Part shown: in pieces, positions 9,659 to 19,121 of the stretch
Position numbering within the stretch: the first letter of the stretch is position 1
Layout of the letters: the number at the start of each line of letters is the position of its first letter
NCBI GenBank assembly: GCA_958295895.1
Contig: CATQHI010000002.1
Span: forward strand, 310,001 to 374,000
Origin: Saprospiraceae bacterium
GTDB lineage: Bacteria; Bacteroidota; Bacteroidia; Chitinophagales; Saprospiraceae
DNA length: 64,000 bases
Direction: 5' to 3'
The notes under the pieces: generated by a model
Database searches by the model: none
What the model was told of the DNA's origin: nothing
Seen by the model: the letters and a program-made list of their open reading frames with translations, nothing else
Program-made: the position numbers and the translations under genes

Positions 9659-11245
9659 CTACTCGAAGCTGTAGATCAGGGTATTGACGTTGAAGGTGAC
9701 CGTATAGTCGCCGGGGGTGCTGGGAATATCACTGCCATTGTAGACAGCGGTATCGCTGGGGAATTCCGTGCCGCCCCAGTTGTAGTCAAAGCTGTCGTTG
9801 ACGCGGAACTTGACGGCTCCTTCCTTAAGGGTCACGTCGACGGTGTACTCGCCCAGGCTATCGGTGGCTACCATATTGACGTCGGTCTCCCAGCCGTTGA
9901 GGGCATTGCCAATGATGCCGATCTCGGCCGGCACGAAGGAGTAGGTGAGCCCCTCGGGGTCGAAGGTGACCAGGTAGGTCCCGGGGGTGACTGCGATGTC
10001 ACTACCCCCTACGACGGCGGTGCCCTCGGGGAAGTCCGAGCCGCCCCAGTTAAGATCGAAGCTATCATCGGCGCGGAACTTCACCGCCCCGTCCTTGAGC
10101 GCAATAACCGTCTGAAAGAAGCCCTGGTTATTGCGCTGCAGGTTCACATCGGTCGTCCAGGCACCGGGGGTCGCATTCCCGAGGATTCCGATTGAGGTGT
10201 ACGTGGGGCGCAGAAATTCAATGCTGTAGGCGAGTGTCCGGTCGTTAAAGGTCACGCTATAGATGCCCGCCTGGAGGCTATCGGCTACGGTGATGTTGCT
10301 GCCACCTACCTGGGCCACACCGTCGTTGTCGTCGTCCCCGTAGTTGGTGCCCTGGAAGTCGGGCATCTCGGCGAACTTAAACTGGTCGCCGGGGCTGAGC
10401 TCGATCTCGTCGAGCGACCAGGTATTATCGCCGGTGAGGTCTAGCTGGTACTCGCCGCCGGAGAAGGTATTAAAGGTACCGAGCAGGTACAGGCTCATGG
10501 TAGCGGAAGCGAAGGTCACCTGGGGGGCTACGGTATAGCTAAGGGTCTGGTCATTGAAGCGGATGTCGACTAGCCCGGAGGGGAAACCGCAGGCGGTGTT
10601 TTCGTTACCGCCGTTCTGGTTGGATTCCATAAAGCCGTCGCAGTCGCTATCACCCCAGTCTTCGCCACCAAATGCCGGGCCATCGACGAGTTTCCACTCG
10701 CCGCCCTGGAGGTCGACGCCCTCGATTTCCCACATATTGGGTCCTACTAAAGTCAACTGGTTGCTGGAGGGCTCCCAACCGTTGAAGGCACCGGCAATGT
10801 AGACGGCTTCCTCATTGGCGGGAAAGGGCAGGTTGCTGATCTCGAAGCTGAAGGACTGCTCGGTGGTCTGTCCCTTAGCGTCGGTGACACTGATGGTCAT
10901 ATTGTACACGCCTACGCCGAGATTGGCCGCACCAAACTCGGAGCCCTGGATGACCAGCGAGTCCTGAATACCGGAAAGCTGCCGGGTCACGGAGGTGATC
11001 TCGGTCATGGCCGAGTCCAGTAGGGTGACGGTAGCCGACTGCAGCGGTGAAACCGTCCCGTCAGCAAATGCGACGCGAATGTCGAAGTCACCGGCTACAA
11101 CCCGGCCGTCGGCCGAAGGAGTAGCGGAAAGGATGGAGGGGGGGAAGTCGGTGTTAGCGGCCACGTCGATCTGGTCGCGATCACAGCCGGTGGCGACTAG
11201 CAGCAAGAGCAGCAGCCAGCCGAGGAGTAGCTTAGGGAATTGCAT
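9659..11245 (-). CDS. SusE/SusF-type outer-membrane glycan-binding lipoprotein
   Basis: Surface lipoprotein, 528 residues. The signal MQFPKLLLGWLLLLLLVATGC carries a lipobox Cys at 21. An N-terminal Ig-like SusE domain (about 30-130) is followed by tandem SusF/SusE carbohydrate-binding modules. The last two are near-duplicates (KDGAVKFRADDSFDLNWGG and KEGAVKFRVNDSFDYNWGG), and earlier ones start VYIAGAFNGWEPS and LYLLGTFN. It lies 12 bases after susD in the same operon, where it would bind the glycan taken up by SusCD. Confidence 0.88.
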   Translation of the reverse strand: MQFPKLLLGWLLLLLLVATGCDRDQIDVAANTDFPPSILSATPSADGRVVAGDFDIRVAFADGTVSPLQSATVTLLDSAMTEITSVTRQLSGIQDSLVIQGSEFGAANLGVGVYNMTISVTDAKGQTTEQSFSFEISNLPFPANEEAVYIAGAFNGWEPSSNQLTLVGPNMWEIEGVDLQGGEWKLVDGPAFGGEDWGDSDCDGFMESNQNGGNENTACGFPSGLVDIRFNDQTLSYTVAPQVTFASATMSLYLLGTFNTFSGGEYQLDLTGDNTWSLDEIELSPGDQFKFAEMPDFQGTNYGDDDNDGVAQVGGSNITVADSLQAGIYSVTFNDRTLAYSIEFLRPTYTSIGILGNATPGAWTTDVNLQRNNQGFFQTVIALKDGAVKFRADDSFDLNWGGSDFPEGTAVVGGSDIAVTPGTYLVTFDPEGLTYSFVPAEIGIIGNALNGWETDVNMVATDSLGEYTVDVTLKEGAVKFRVNDSFDYNWGGTEFPSDTAVYNGSDIPSTPGDYTVTFNVNTLIYSFE

Positions 11246-11257
11246 CGGGGTGGGAGT

Positions 11258-12826
11258 TTAGTAGCCCTCGTTCTGGGTCAGGTTGGGGTTGGAGAGGAGC
11301 TCCGAGGAGGGAAGGGGGAACAGATTATAAATCGCGGAGGTGGTACGGCCCTCGGGCATGCCCCCCTTCCAGGGCCAGACGCCACTGGTGGTAAAGGCAT
11401 CGAAGCGGATGCGGTCGGTGCGGCGGTGACACTCCCAGTAGAGTTCGCGGCCGCGCTCGGCCAGGATAAAATCGAGGGTCAGCTCCGCGTCGCTGATATT
11501 ACCCCCGCTGCCGTTGTAGGCGCGCTGGCGGACCTCATTGACGAGTTCCAGCGCCCGCTCGCGGCTACCGCCGCCACCGCGCAGTACACTCTCGGCGTAC
11601 ATCAGGTAGGCATCGGCCAGGCGGAAAACGGGGAAATCGGTGTCAGCAAAGCCGGGGTCGCTACCGGGGGTACCGTCACTACGGATGTTGGTAAATTTCG
11701 GTACGGCGTAGCCCTGGGTAAATTCGGAGATGTTGCTGATCTCTAGGGATTGGCCGTTGGTGTAGAAGATGGCCCGTTCGTCGGTGGCCCCGGTGACGTC
11801 GGGGAAGAGGGAAACGAAGGCACTGGTGGTGCGCAGACCGGCCCAGCCTCCGTTGATGCCGTAGTCGGTCGGCTTCATCGACCCACCCACCGGGGCGTGG
11901 GTCAGGAAGGTAAGACCACCGTAGCTCTGGGTACGGTCTCCGTCGAAATTGACGGCAAAGATGAACTCGTCAAAGGTGTTGTTATCGGCCCCGAAGAGGT
12001 CGCGGTAGTTCTCGGCCAGGGAGTAGGCATCGGCATCCAAAAGTTTTTCCAGGGCAGCGGTGGCCTCGGCGTCGCGGGCCGTACCGGTGTACACCCGGGC
12101 GTTCTGAAACAGCTTAGCCTGGAGCATGTAGAGGGCACCGCGGTCCACCCGGCCGTACTCGGCGGCCCCCACCTCGGGCAACTGGCTTTCGATGGCCTCT
12201 AGCTCGGACACGAGGAAGTCAAATACCTCGGCCCGGCTACGCACGGTGGGCGGGGTATCGCCCAGGGCATCCTCCTCGGTGTAGAAAATCACGTCGCCGA
12301 ACATATCGATGCCGTGCCAGTAGGAAAACGCGCGCAGGAAACGAGCCTCGGCACGGAGCTCCTCGACCGTAGGCCGGAAGCCCTCCCGGATATTGCGGGC
12401 GTCGAGCCGCTCGGGGGTGGTTTCGCGCAGGAACTCATTGGCCAGGCTCACCTGGTAGAAGATGCGGTAGTACATGGCGCGGATGAACTGGTTGTCGCTC
12501 GTCCAGGTCTGAAACACTAATTCGGGCAGGCCGACGTCTCCCCAGGAGATGACAGCCTCCTCGGTGGGCAGTTCCTGCAGGTAGTAGAGCACCCGGATGT
12601 AGTTAGAGAAGCCCTCGTCGAGACTCTGAATATCGGAGGCACCGGCGGGTCCCTGCTGACCGGTGACGGCCAGGCCGGAATATATGCGCGCCAAAAAAGC
12701 CTCGTAGTTTTCTTCCTGGCTCAGGATGGTGTTGGGGTCTGCCCTATCCTGGGGAAGCAGGTCTAGATCGGTACAGGCGGTAAACCCGAGGCCGAGAAAG
12801 AGTAGAAGTAAGCTGCGTAGTGGCAT
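11258..12826 (-). CDS. RagB/SusD-family nutrient-uptake outer-membrane lipoprotein
   Basis: Glycan-capturing lid lipoprotein that pairs with the SusC transporter. It has 522 residues with a lipoprotein signal MPLRSLLLLFLGLGFTAC. The TPR-like SusD fold shows as LRAEARFLRAFSYWHGIDMFGDV and FPVFRLADAYLMYAESVLRGG, with the family's typical C-terminus NPNLTQNEGY. ATG 12826 is chosen because it starts the signal peptide; the longer frame to 12961 overlaps intergenic DNA and the susC end. It is 43 bases downstream of susC. Confidence 0.93.
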   Translation of the reverse strand: MPLRSLLLLFLGLGFTACTDLDLLPQDRADPNTILSQEENYEAFLARIYSGLAVTGQQGPAGASDIQSLDEGFSNYIRVLYYLQELPTEEAVISWGDVGLPELVFQTWTSDNQFIRAMYYRIFYQVSLANEFLRETTPERLDARNIREGFRPTVEELRAEARFLRAFSYWHGIDMFGDVIFYTEEDALGDTPPTVRSRAEVFDFLVSELEAIESQLPEVGAAEYGRVDRGALYMLQAKLFQNARVYTGTARDAEATAALEKLLDADAYSLAENYRDLFGADNNTFDEFIFAVNFDGDRTQSYGGLTFLTHAPVGGSMKPTDYGINGGWAGLRTTSAFVSLFPDVTGATDERAIFYTNGQSLEISNISEFTQGYAVPKFTNIRSDGTPGSDPGFADTDFPVFRLADAYLMYAESVLRGGGGSRERALELVNEVRQRAYNGSGGNISDAELTLDFILAERGRELYWECHRRTDRIRFDAFTTSGVWPWKGGMPEGRTTSAIYNLFPLPSSELLSNPNLTQNEGY

Positions 12827-12869
12827 GATGGATATACGTTGCCGCCGGGGTGGGCGGGTTGATGGAAGA

Positions 12870-15863
12870 TTAGAGGCCGATACGGGCACCGACGGTAAAG
12901 ATGCGGGCGCGGGGGAAGGGGGCGTTGTCGATGCCCGACTCCCCCTCGGGATCGTTACCACTGTAATTAGTCAACAGGAAAAGATTCTGGCCCGTAGCGT
13001 AGAGGCTCAGGTTCAGGTCGCCGCCGGATAGCGCGCCGAAGTCATAGCCCAGGGAGACGTTGTCGAGGCGTAGGAAGCTGCCGTTCTCCAGGTAGTAGTC
13101 GCTGAAGTACTGGGGGCGGTCGAAGCGGGTGTACACCGCGCTGGGGTGGATGTTAGAAACGTAACCGTTGTTGAGGTCGATGCGGCCGAGGTAGCCCCCG
13201 TTGGAGGAGGCATTGTTGTAGACGTAATTACCGATGGTGCCACGTAGGGTGAAGCCGAGGGTCAACTGGCGGTAGCGGGCGTTGGCGGTGAGGCCGACGA
13301 GCACGTCGGGCGCGCGCTTTTCGATGATGCGTCGGTCCTGGTCGTTGAGCAAGCCGTCCCCGTTGATATCGACGTACATATCGAGATTGTTGACCTCGCC
13401 ATCGTCGTTGTAGTCTACGCCGTCGCGTAGGGGCCGGCCATCCTCGCCGTACTTCTGCTCGTAGAGGTAGAAGGAGAAGGGGGCCTGCCCGACGCGGAGT
13501 ATCTGCACATTGTTACCGACTGCGCCTTCGATGCCGCCGACCTGGATGTCAGCGCTGCCGGAGCCGTCCAGCTTGGTAATCTCACTGTTGTTGTAGCTGA
13601 TGTTACCGGTGATGTCGAGGCCAAAATCGTCCCGGTCGTAGGCTACCCCACTCAGGGTAAGTTCCACGCCGCGGTTTTCCAGCGAGCCGATGTTAGTGGT
13701 CACTCGATCCGATAGATTGGTGCCGGCGGGTACGTTGACGGTGAAGAGCAGGTCGTTGGTAGTCTTTTGGTAGACTTCCAGAATACCGCTCAGGCGGTTG
13801 TTGAAGAAGCCGAAGTCGAGGCCGACGTTGAGGCTGGTGGTCTCCTCCCACTTCAGGTCGGCGTCGTAGGCGTTGGGGCGCACCGTGGAGACGAAGCGGT
13901 CGCCAAACTGGTACTGCGTACGCTGGTCGCTGAACTGGTAGACCGGCAGGTAGAGGTAGTCCCCGAAGTCCTGGTTACCCGTCACGCCGTAGCCGATGCG
14001 TAGTTTAAGGTCGGAGAAGGTGTTGCCGAGCCCGGCGGCGAAGTCCTCCTGGAGAATACGCCAGGCCAGGGCGGCCGACGGGAACATGCCCCAGCGCGTA
14101 TCCGGACCGAAGCGACTGGAGCCGTCGCGGCGCAGCGAGGCCGTCAGCAGGTACTTTTCGTTGATGTTGTAGTTGAGGCGGCCGAAGAAGGAGATTAGGC
14201 GATTTTCCACCACGGCATTGAAGCCGCGCAGGTCCTCGGCTACGCCCGGGTTGGCGGTACCGAAGGCGTCGGATTCTAGATCACGGCCGAGGAGCCGGGG
14301 GTTTTCGTTATTGAAGTCCTGGTAGGAGTAGCCCACCTGGAGGCTGGCGTTCTGGTTGCCAAAATCGCGGGCGTAGGTGAAGTAGGTATCGAAGAGCTTA
14401 CTGGTCCGCGTCTGGTTTGCGACTTCGAACTCCCCGCTGTAGCCATTGGCTGCGATGGTAGCGTAGGTGGTGGGTACGAAGCGGTCGGTGCGGCCGGTAT
14501 TCACGTCGAAGCCAACGATGGCTTTGTAGGTCAGCCCCGGGAGCAGGTCGTCGAAGTTGTACTCCAGGTCCAGGTTACCGATGCCCCGGTAGGCCTGGCC
14601 GCCGTTGGTGATCTGCTCGGTAGAGCTGACGGGGTTGCGGGGAGCCAGGGAGAGGCCGTACTCGTTGTAGCCGGCGTAGGTGGTGTTAGCGGGGTCGCGC
14701 ACCGCCTGAGTAGGGTCAAAGGCAAGTGCCGCACCGATGGCACCCGGATCGTAGCTGTTGTTTTCGTTGGCCCCCTTGATGCTGGCAGCTACGGTCAGCT
14801 TATCGTCGAAGATGCGCTGGCTGAAGTTGAGGTTAAGGCTGATGCGCTCGGTTTCCGCGCCCCGGATGACGCCCTCCAGTTTTTGGTAGCCGGCCGAGAG
14901 GCGGTAGGTATTGGTCTCGCCGCCCCCGCTCACGCTCAGGTTGTGCTGGGTACCGTAGGCGGTCCGGGTCAGCTCGTCGAACCAGTTGGTACTGGCATTG
15001 CCGAGGTTACCGAGGCGGTCGGGGGCGGCGAAGGTGACCACGTCGCGAAAGGCGGCCGCATCGAGGTTCTGCTGCCGGTTGATCACGCTAGACACCGTGC
15101 CCTCCCCGCGGTAGCTGATGCGGGGCGCGCCGGACTGGCCCTTCTTCGTAGTGATGAGGATCACGCCGTTCGCCCCCCGCGAGCCGTAAATGGCCGCCGC
15201 CGAGGCGTCCTTGAGTACCGTCATATTGGCGATATCGTCCGGATTGAGGAAGTTGAGGGCGCTGCGGCTACCAGACACTGCATTGTTGGAGATGGGTACG
15301 CCGTCGATGACGTAGAGCGGATTGTTGCTGGCATTGATCGAGGTACCGCCGCGGATGCGTACGGTGGGGCCCTCCCCCGGGTTACTGCCCGACCCGCTGG
15401 AGATATTCACCCCCGCCACCTTACCGGCAATGAGGTTAGTGGGCGAGACGATGGCCCCCCGGTTGAAGGTTTCGTCGTCGATGGTGGCTACCGAACCGGT
15501 CAGATCCTCCTTCTTTACCGCGCCGTAGCCCACCACGACCACCTCGTCCAGCAATTGCCCCGGGGCCAGGGCCAGGTCGATGACCGTGCGGCCGTCGATG
15601 TCCTGGGTCAGGGTGGGGTAGCCCGTATAGCTGAACTGTAGCTGGGTGACGCCCTCGGGTACGGCTAGGGAGTAGGTGCCGTCGAAATCGGTCACCGTGC
15701 CCGTAGAGGTGCCCACAGCCAGGATGCTGGCCCCAATGAGCGGCTCGCTGGTTTCCTGATCGGTCAGGGTGCCGCTGACGGTCACCTGGGCGGTCAGTGA
15801 TAGCGCCACTACGCTAGCCAACAAGAACAGCACGGTACGTAGCGAGGAGAAGCTTGGTTTCAT
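12870..15863 (-). CDS. SusC/RagA-family TonB-linked outer-membrane transporter
   Basis: TonB-dependent outer-membrane channel of 997 residues for oligosaccharide or peptide import. Signal peptide ending SLTAQ, a carboxypeptidase-D-like regulatory domain (VSGTLTDQETSEPLIGASI), a TonB-box/plug region with the SusC hallmarks VVVGYGAVKKEDLTGSV and IRGGTSINASNNPLYVIDGVP, then the beta-barrel ending FTVGARIGL. ATG 15863 starts the signal. It heads the operon susC-susD-susE/F-CRTAC1. No glycoside hydrolase is attached, so the substrate is unknown. Confidence 0.95.
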   Translation of the reverse strand: MKPSFSSLRTVLFLLASVVALSLTAQVTVSGTLTDQETSEPLIGASILAVGTSTGTVTDFDGTYSLAVPEGVTQLQFSYTGYPTLTQDIDGRTVIDLALAPGQLLDEVVVVGYGAVKKEDLTGSVATIDDETFNRGAIVSPTNLIAGKVAGVNISSGSGSNPGEGPTVRIRGGTSINASNNPLYVIDGVPISNNAVSGSRSALNFLNPDDIANMTVLKDASAAAIYGSRGANGVILITTKKGQSGAPRISYRGEGTVSSVINRQQNLDAAAFRDVVTFAAPDRLGNLGNASTNWFDELTRTAYGTQHNLSVSGGGETNTYRLSAGYQKLEGVIRGAETERISLNLNFSQRIFDDKLTVAASIKGANENNSYDPGAIGAALAFDPTQAVRDPANTTYAGYNEYGLSLAPRNPVSSTEQITNGGQAYRGIGNLDLEYNFDDLLPGLTYKAIVGFDVNTGRTDRFVPTTYATIAANGYSGEFEVANQTRTSKLFDTYFTYARDFGNQNASLQVGYSYQDFNNENPRLLGRDLESDAFGTANPGVAEDLRGFNAVVENRLISFFGRLNYNINEKYLLTASLRRDGSSRFGPDTRWGMFPSAALAWRILQEDFAAGLGNTFSDLKLRIGYGVTGNQDFGDYLYLPVYQFSDQRTQYQFGDRFVSTVRPNAYDADLKWEETTSLNVGLDFGFFNNRLSGILEVYQKTTNDLLFTVNVPAGTNLSDRVTTNIGSLENRGVELTLSGVAYDRDDFGLDITGNISYNNSEITKLDGSGSADIQVGGIEGAVGNNVQILRVGQAPFSFYLYEQKYGEDGRPLRDGVDYNDDGEVNNLDMYVDINGDGLLNDQDRRIIEKRAPDVLVGLTANARYRQLTLGFTLRGTIGNYVYNNASSNGGYLGRIDLNNGYVSNIHPSAVYTRFDRPQYFSDYYLENGSFLRLDNVSLGYDFGALSGGDLNLSLYATGQNLFLLTNYSGNDPEGESGIDNAPFPRARIFTVGARIGL

Positions 15864-16001
15864 AAGTATATGCTGGGTTAGTCGGACAAAAATTTGGCAG
15901 CACGCCACCAAAAAGTGCGCGAATATCGGTGTTTAAAGTACAGCACCCTCTATCGAGTTGTGACAAATTCTCCCAAATAGGCTTGCCCCTTACCAAACAG
16001 T

Positions 16002-16022
16002 TTGCACCCGCGGCCCCGCCCC
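16002..16022 (+). repeat. dispersed 20-bp repeat, copy 4
   Basis: CCCGCGG variant of the repeat, 11 bases beyond the stop of the SpoIIM-type gene and upstream of susC. Confidence 0.85.
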
Positions 16023-16033
16023 GGGTGGGTATC

Positions 16034-18004
16034 TTACTCCCGCTCCAAGCCCTTTAACCGCCGTTTGCCGCCTAACCCCGCAATTAGCTCCCGCAGCTCC
16101 TCCGCCGACTCCACCTCCCGCAGGCTACCCAGTTGGAGGCAAAAGGCTACGGCCCAGGTGCAAAATACCAGCCCGAAGAGGAAGTAATAACTGAAGGCCT
16201 GCAGCATCACATTGCGCGCATCGATGGTGCGCTCGTCGGTGTAGACCACCCAGTCGAGAAAGGTGAATAGGTAGCTACCGACCACGGTATCCAGGAGATA
16301 CATGAGGGGAAAAGCGACCAGAATAATGACGGCGAATAGCGCATAAGTGCCCGGCACGTTGGTGTACACCAGCCGAAAGGTCTGCTTCACCGATACCCCT
16401 CCGACGTAGCCCCCTACTGCCAGGGTCAGCAGAAAGGGAAAGCATAAAAATACGAGCAGCGCCACCGCCGTACCACCAAAGGCCAGACACAGCGCCAGCA
16501 GCCCGCTTACCGTCAGTAGATGCAACTCCCGCCGCCAGGAAAAAGCGGGCCGCAGCAGATCCGTACGCGCGTACACCAGACTCAGTGCCAGCCGAAACAG
16601 GGCGTAAAAGCCCAGGGCCACCAGCACGCTAAACGACAGGGCCCGCCCCTGCCCAAAGGAGCTCGTGAGCTCGAAGATGTTCTCGAAGTCCCCCAGGAAA
16701 TAGGCCGCGAACTGGTAGCGATATTCCGCCGCCCCCCCGAAGGCGAACGAGAGCGCACAGTAGGCCAGGGCGATCAGGGCCGTCCCCCCCAGCAACCGCC
16801 CCAGCCCGCTGCGTAGCACCCCGAAGGTGTGGGTGAGCTGCTCGCCGACCGAGCGGATGTCGCCGAAGCGGTAGGGGCCCGTCTGACTGGCTACTGGCTC
16901 CCGGTCATCGCTACCTGAGCTTTCCTTACGGCTCACCACGGCCCGGGGGTAGATCACGTAGTACCAGACGATGAACACGAAGCACAGCAGAATAAGCACG
17001 AAGCGCACCCCATCCGGCAGCTCCGTATGCCGCGTCACGTAGCCCTCCAGGAAGCCCGCCACCACGAAAAGCGGCACCGTACCCAGCATGATTTTGAGCC
17101 CCGCCCGCGCCGAGCGGCCGAAGGACTGCACCCGCGTAAGCGTGCCGGGAAAGAGCAGGCCCGCCCCCATCGTGAGCCCCGCCCCGCCGGCGATGACGAT
17201 GCTGCTGATCTCCAGCGCCCCGTGGATCCAGATTGTCAGTAGGCTCTCCCGAAACACTCCCCCGCCCGAGCCAAGATAGACCAGGGCGGCAAAAACCCGT
17301 TCCAATCCGTCGCCCCCGGCGGTCAGTACCCAACTTAGGCCCCGCAGCAGCCAGCCGGTGGCCGGGCTCACCTCCAGGGCATTGTAGTCCCCCTGCGCAA
17401 AGAAGAAGTACTGAAATACCCCCAACATCACCCCAGTCCGTACCAGAAACACCACCGTGCCCACGCAGAAGAAGGCTCCGGCGATGAAGGTGAGAAAGGC
17501 CACCAGCAGGTTATTGAGGGTGATGTGGACCGACATGCCCAGCTCGTCCATTGACTTGTATACCGCCATGGGGTCGTCATTGGCGATATTGGCCTCGGTC
17601 ATGCGCACGTAGTCGGGCCCCAGGATCGTCTCGGCAAACACCGGATCGATGCGGTAGCTCAGCATCCCGATCAGCATGGAAAGCACGAAGATCACCAGGG
17701 CGATGAAGAGCGGTCGTCGGCTGGCATAGACCACCCGCGGCAGCTCGTCGGTCCAGAAGGTGAAAAACTTACTTAGCTCGCCCCGCCGCCCCCGGTACAC
17801 CTGCAGGAAGGTGCGCTGGGCCAGCCCGTTGAGGTACACCCGCACGGAGCGATTGGGGTAGAAGGTGCGCGAGAGCGATAGGTCGTCGGTGGTATCGACG
17901 TAGAGGCGGGTGAGCAGGTTGGGGTCCTGATCGGTCCGCTCCAGGCTCTGCTCGTAGCGGGCCCACTTCTCCTTATTGCGTTCGATGAAGTCGGTCTCCC
18001 GCAC
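16034..18004 (-). CDS. SpoIIM-family (stage II sporulation protein M-like) membrane protein
   Basis: A 656-residue multi-pass membrane protein. The N-terminal half fits the SpoIIM family: a soluble start (YEQSLERTDQDP), then TM segments with FIAGAFFCVGTVVFLVRTGVMLGVFQYFF and IHGALEISSIVIAGGAGLTMG. A C-terminal half of 5-6 more TM segments is less conserved. Non-sporulating Bacteroidota carry such proteins, where their role is not known. The start is GTG at 18004, whose G is the last base of the upstream gene's TAG stop, so translation is probably coupled to the SPOR-like lipoprotein. Confidence 0.8.
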   Translation of the reverse strand: MRETDFIERNKEKWARYEQSLERTDQDPNLLTRLYVDTTDDLSLSRTFYPNRSVRVYLNGLAQRTFLQVYRGRRGELSKFFTFWTDELPRVVYASRRPLFIALVIFVLSMLIGMLSYRIDPVFAETILGPDYVRMTEANIANDDPMAVYKSMDELGMSVHITLNNLLVAFLTFIAGAFFCVGTVVFLVRTGVMLGVFQYFFFAQGDYNALEVSPATGWLLRGLSWVLTAGGDGLERVFAALVYLGSGGGVFRESLLTIWIHGALEISSIVIAGGAGLTMGAGLLFPGTLTRVQSFGRSARAGLKIMLGTVPLFVVAGFLEGYVTRHTELPDGVRFVLILLCFVFIVWYYVIYPRAVVSRKESSGSDDREPVASQTGPYRFGDIRSVGEQLTHTFGVLRSGLGRLLGGTALIALAYCALSFAFGGAAEYRYQFAAYFLGDFENIFELTSSFGQGRALSFSVLVALGFYALFRLALSLVYARTDLLRPAFSWRRELHLLTVSGLLALCLAFGGTAVALLVFLCFPFLLTLAVGGYVGGVSVKQTFRLVYTNVPGTYALFAVIILVAFPLMYLLDTVVGSYLFTFLDWVVYTDERTIDARNVMLQAFSYYFLFGLVFCTWAVAFCLQLGSLREVESAEELRELIAGLGGKRRLKGLERE

Positions 18005-18639
18005 TAGTTCTGTCCTGAGAGCCGCAGGGCCTCCTGCACGTCAATGCGCTGCCCGTCGTTCATGGCCACCACGAAGGCGCCGGTCACGCCCATCTTCTGG
18101 AGCCGGTCGCGCAGGTTGGCGGCGTTTTGATAAGTGCGAAAACGGCTCACTACCACTTTTTGCATGCCGTTCTGGTCGGTCAGGTCCAGAGCATCGCCGG
18201 TGGCTAGATCGCCCTGCACTTTATTCTGCTCCTGGGCGTAGGCGCCGAGCTGTACCTGGAAGATCACGCCCTGTACCTGGGCGACCGGCTCGTCGGTAAT
18301 CATTTCCTGAACGGGTTGTTGATTGGCCTCCAGACTAGCTACCTGATCGCGCAGGCTCTGGATCTCCTGGTAGGCCTGCTGGGCGCTCTCCTCGGCCGTG
18401 GCCAGTTGATTTTGCACCTCGCCCTGCTGGCTCTCGTAGCTGCTCAGTTGCTGCCGTAGGGTGGTCATTTCGCTCTGGCTGCGCTCGCAGTCCTCCACGA
18501 AGTCACGCAGCGCGGCGGGGTTTTCGCGGTACTCGGCGGCGCGGGCACTGTAATCGGTACCGTCTTCACCCACCACGGGGGCTATTTTGGGGGAGCAGGC
18601 AGCGAGGAGTAGCAGGAGGAGGAGGGGGAGGAAGCGCAT
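18004..18639 (-). CDS. lipoprotein with coiled coil and SPOR-like domain
   Basis: A 211-residue envelope protein. MRFLPLLLLLLLAAC is a lipoprotein signal (lipobox LAAC). Residues about 45-110 form a coiled coil (ERSQSEMTTLRQQL, QLATAEESAQQAYQE). The C-terminus about 125-200 reads like a SPOR peptidoglycan-binding fold: IFQVQLGAYAQ, then VVVSRFRTYQNAANLRDRLQKMG and AFVVAMNDGQRI. It would tie the outer membrane to peptidoglycan; that is inference from the domain. It precedes, with a 1-base overlap, the SpoIIM-type gene. Confidence 0.78.
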   Translation of the reverse strand: MRFLPLLLLLLLAACSPKIAPVVGEDGTDYSARAAEYRENPAALRDFVEDCERSQSEMTTLRQQLSSYESQQGEVQNQLATAEESAQQAYQEIQSLRDQVASLEANQQPVQEMITDEPVAQVQGVIFQVQLGAYAQEQNKVQGDLATGDALDLTDQNGMQKVVVSRFRTYQNAANLRDRLQKMGVTGAFVVAMNDGQRIDVQEALRLSGQN

Positions 18640-18847
18640 GAGAGAGGGGGCGTTGTTGGGTTGGTGAGTTGTTGCGGAGCCGTCGTGGGAGGTGTGAGTG
18701 AGGCTGCGTCATCTGGGGTAGGGGCCCTAGATGTAAGCTCAGGTGCGAAGTTAAACGAGAAGTGTGAGATATACGGTATGCCCCTCACGCACCTAAGCTC
18801 ACTTCCACTTCTTTATTTAGACTACGTACAGATAACGAAACCCGACG

Positions 18848-18855
18848 TATCTTTG
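18848..18855 (+). promoter_or_regulatory. Bacteroidota -7 box upstream of feoA
   Basis: TATCTTTG fits TAnnTTTG and ends 32 bases before the feoA ATG. The surrounding 18640-18847 holds no gene; I see no Fur-box-like palindrome I would defend. Confidence 0.55.
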
Positions 18856-18887
18856 TCCCGTTATCTCATCGACCAACTGCCTCTGCC

Positions 18888-19121
18888 ATGCCCTTCCCCC
18901 GCTCCGCTGCTGCATCCCTCTTTAAGGCCGGCCAGTCCGGCACCATCGAGCGCTTCACGAACGAGGGGCTGGAGGGGAAGTTGCTGGACATCGGGGTGCG
19001 GCCGGGATCACGCTTACGGGTGGTGCGGAAGTCGCCCTTCGGGGGGAGCTGGTACGTAAAAATCGATCGACAGTGCCTGGCGTTGCGCAAGAAAGAGCTG
19101 GCATGCATCATGGTCAAGTAA
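18888..19121 (+). CDS. feoA: ferrous iron transport protein FeoA
   Basis: Small cytosolic SH3-like accessory protein of the Feo ferrous-iron importer, 77 residues, the usual size. The FeoA pattern is visible: AGQSGTIERF, LEGKLLDIGVRPGSRLRVVRKSPFGG and a final IDRQCLALRKKELACIMV. It overlaps feoB by 19 bases, indicating coupled translation. Confidence 0.92.
   Translation: MPFPRSAAASLFKAGQSGTIERFTNEGLEGKLLDIGVRPGSRLRVVRKSPFGGSWYVKIDRQCLALRKKELACIMVK

Noticed and set aside
12827-12961. N-terminal extension of the SusD protein
   Set aside because: The extra 45 residues precede a complete lipoprotein signal and have no similarity to SusD proteins; the internal ATG at 12826 is the better start.
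14883-15641. 252-codon plus-strand frame within susC
   Set aside because: The susC reading is strongly conserved over the same stretch, and the antisense product has no signature.
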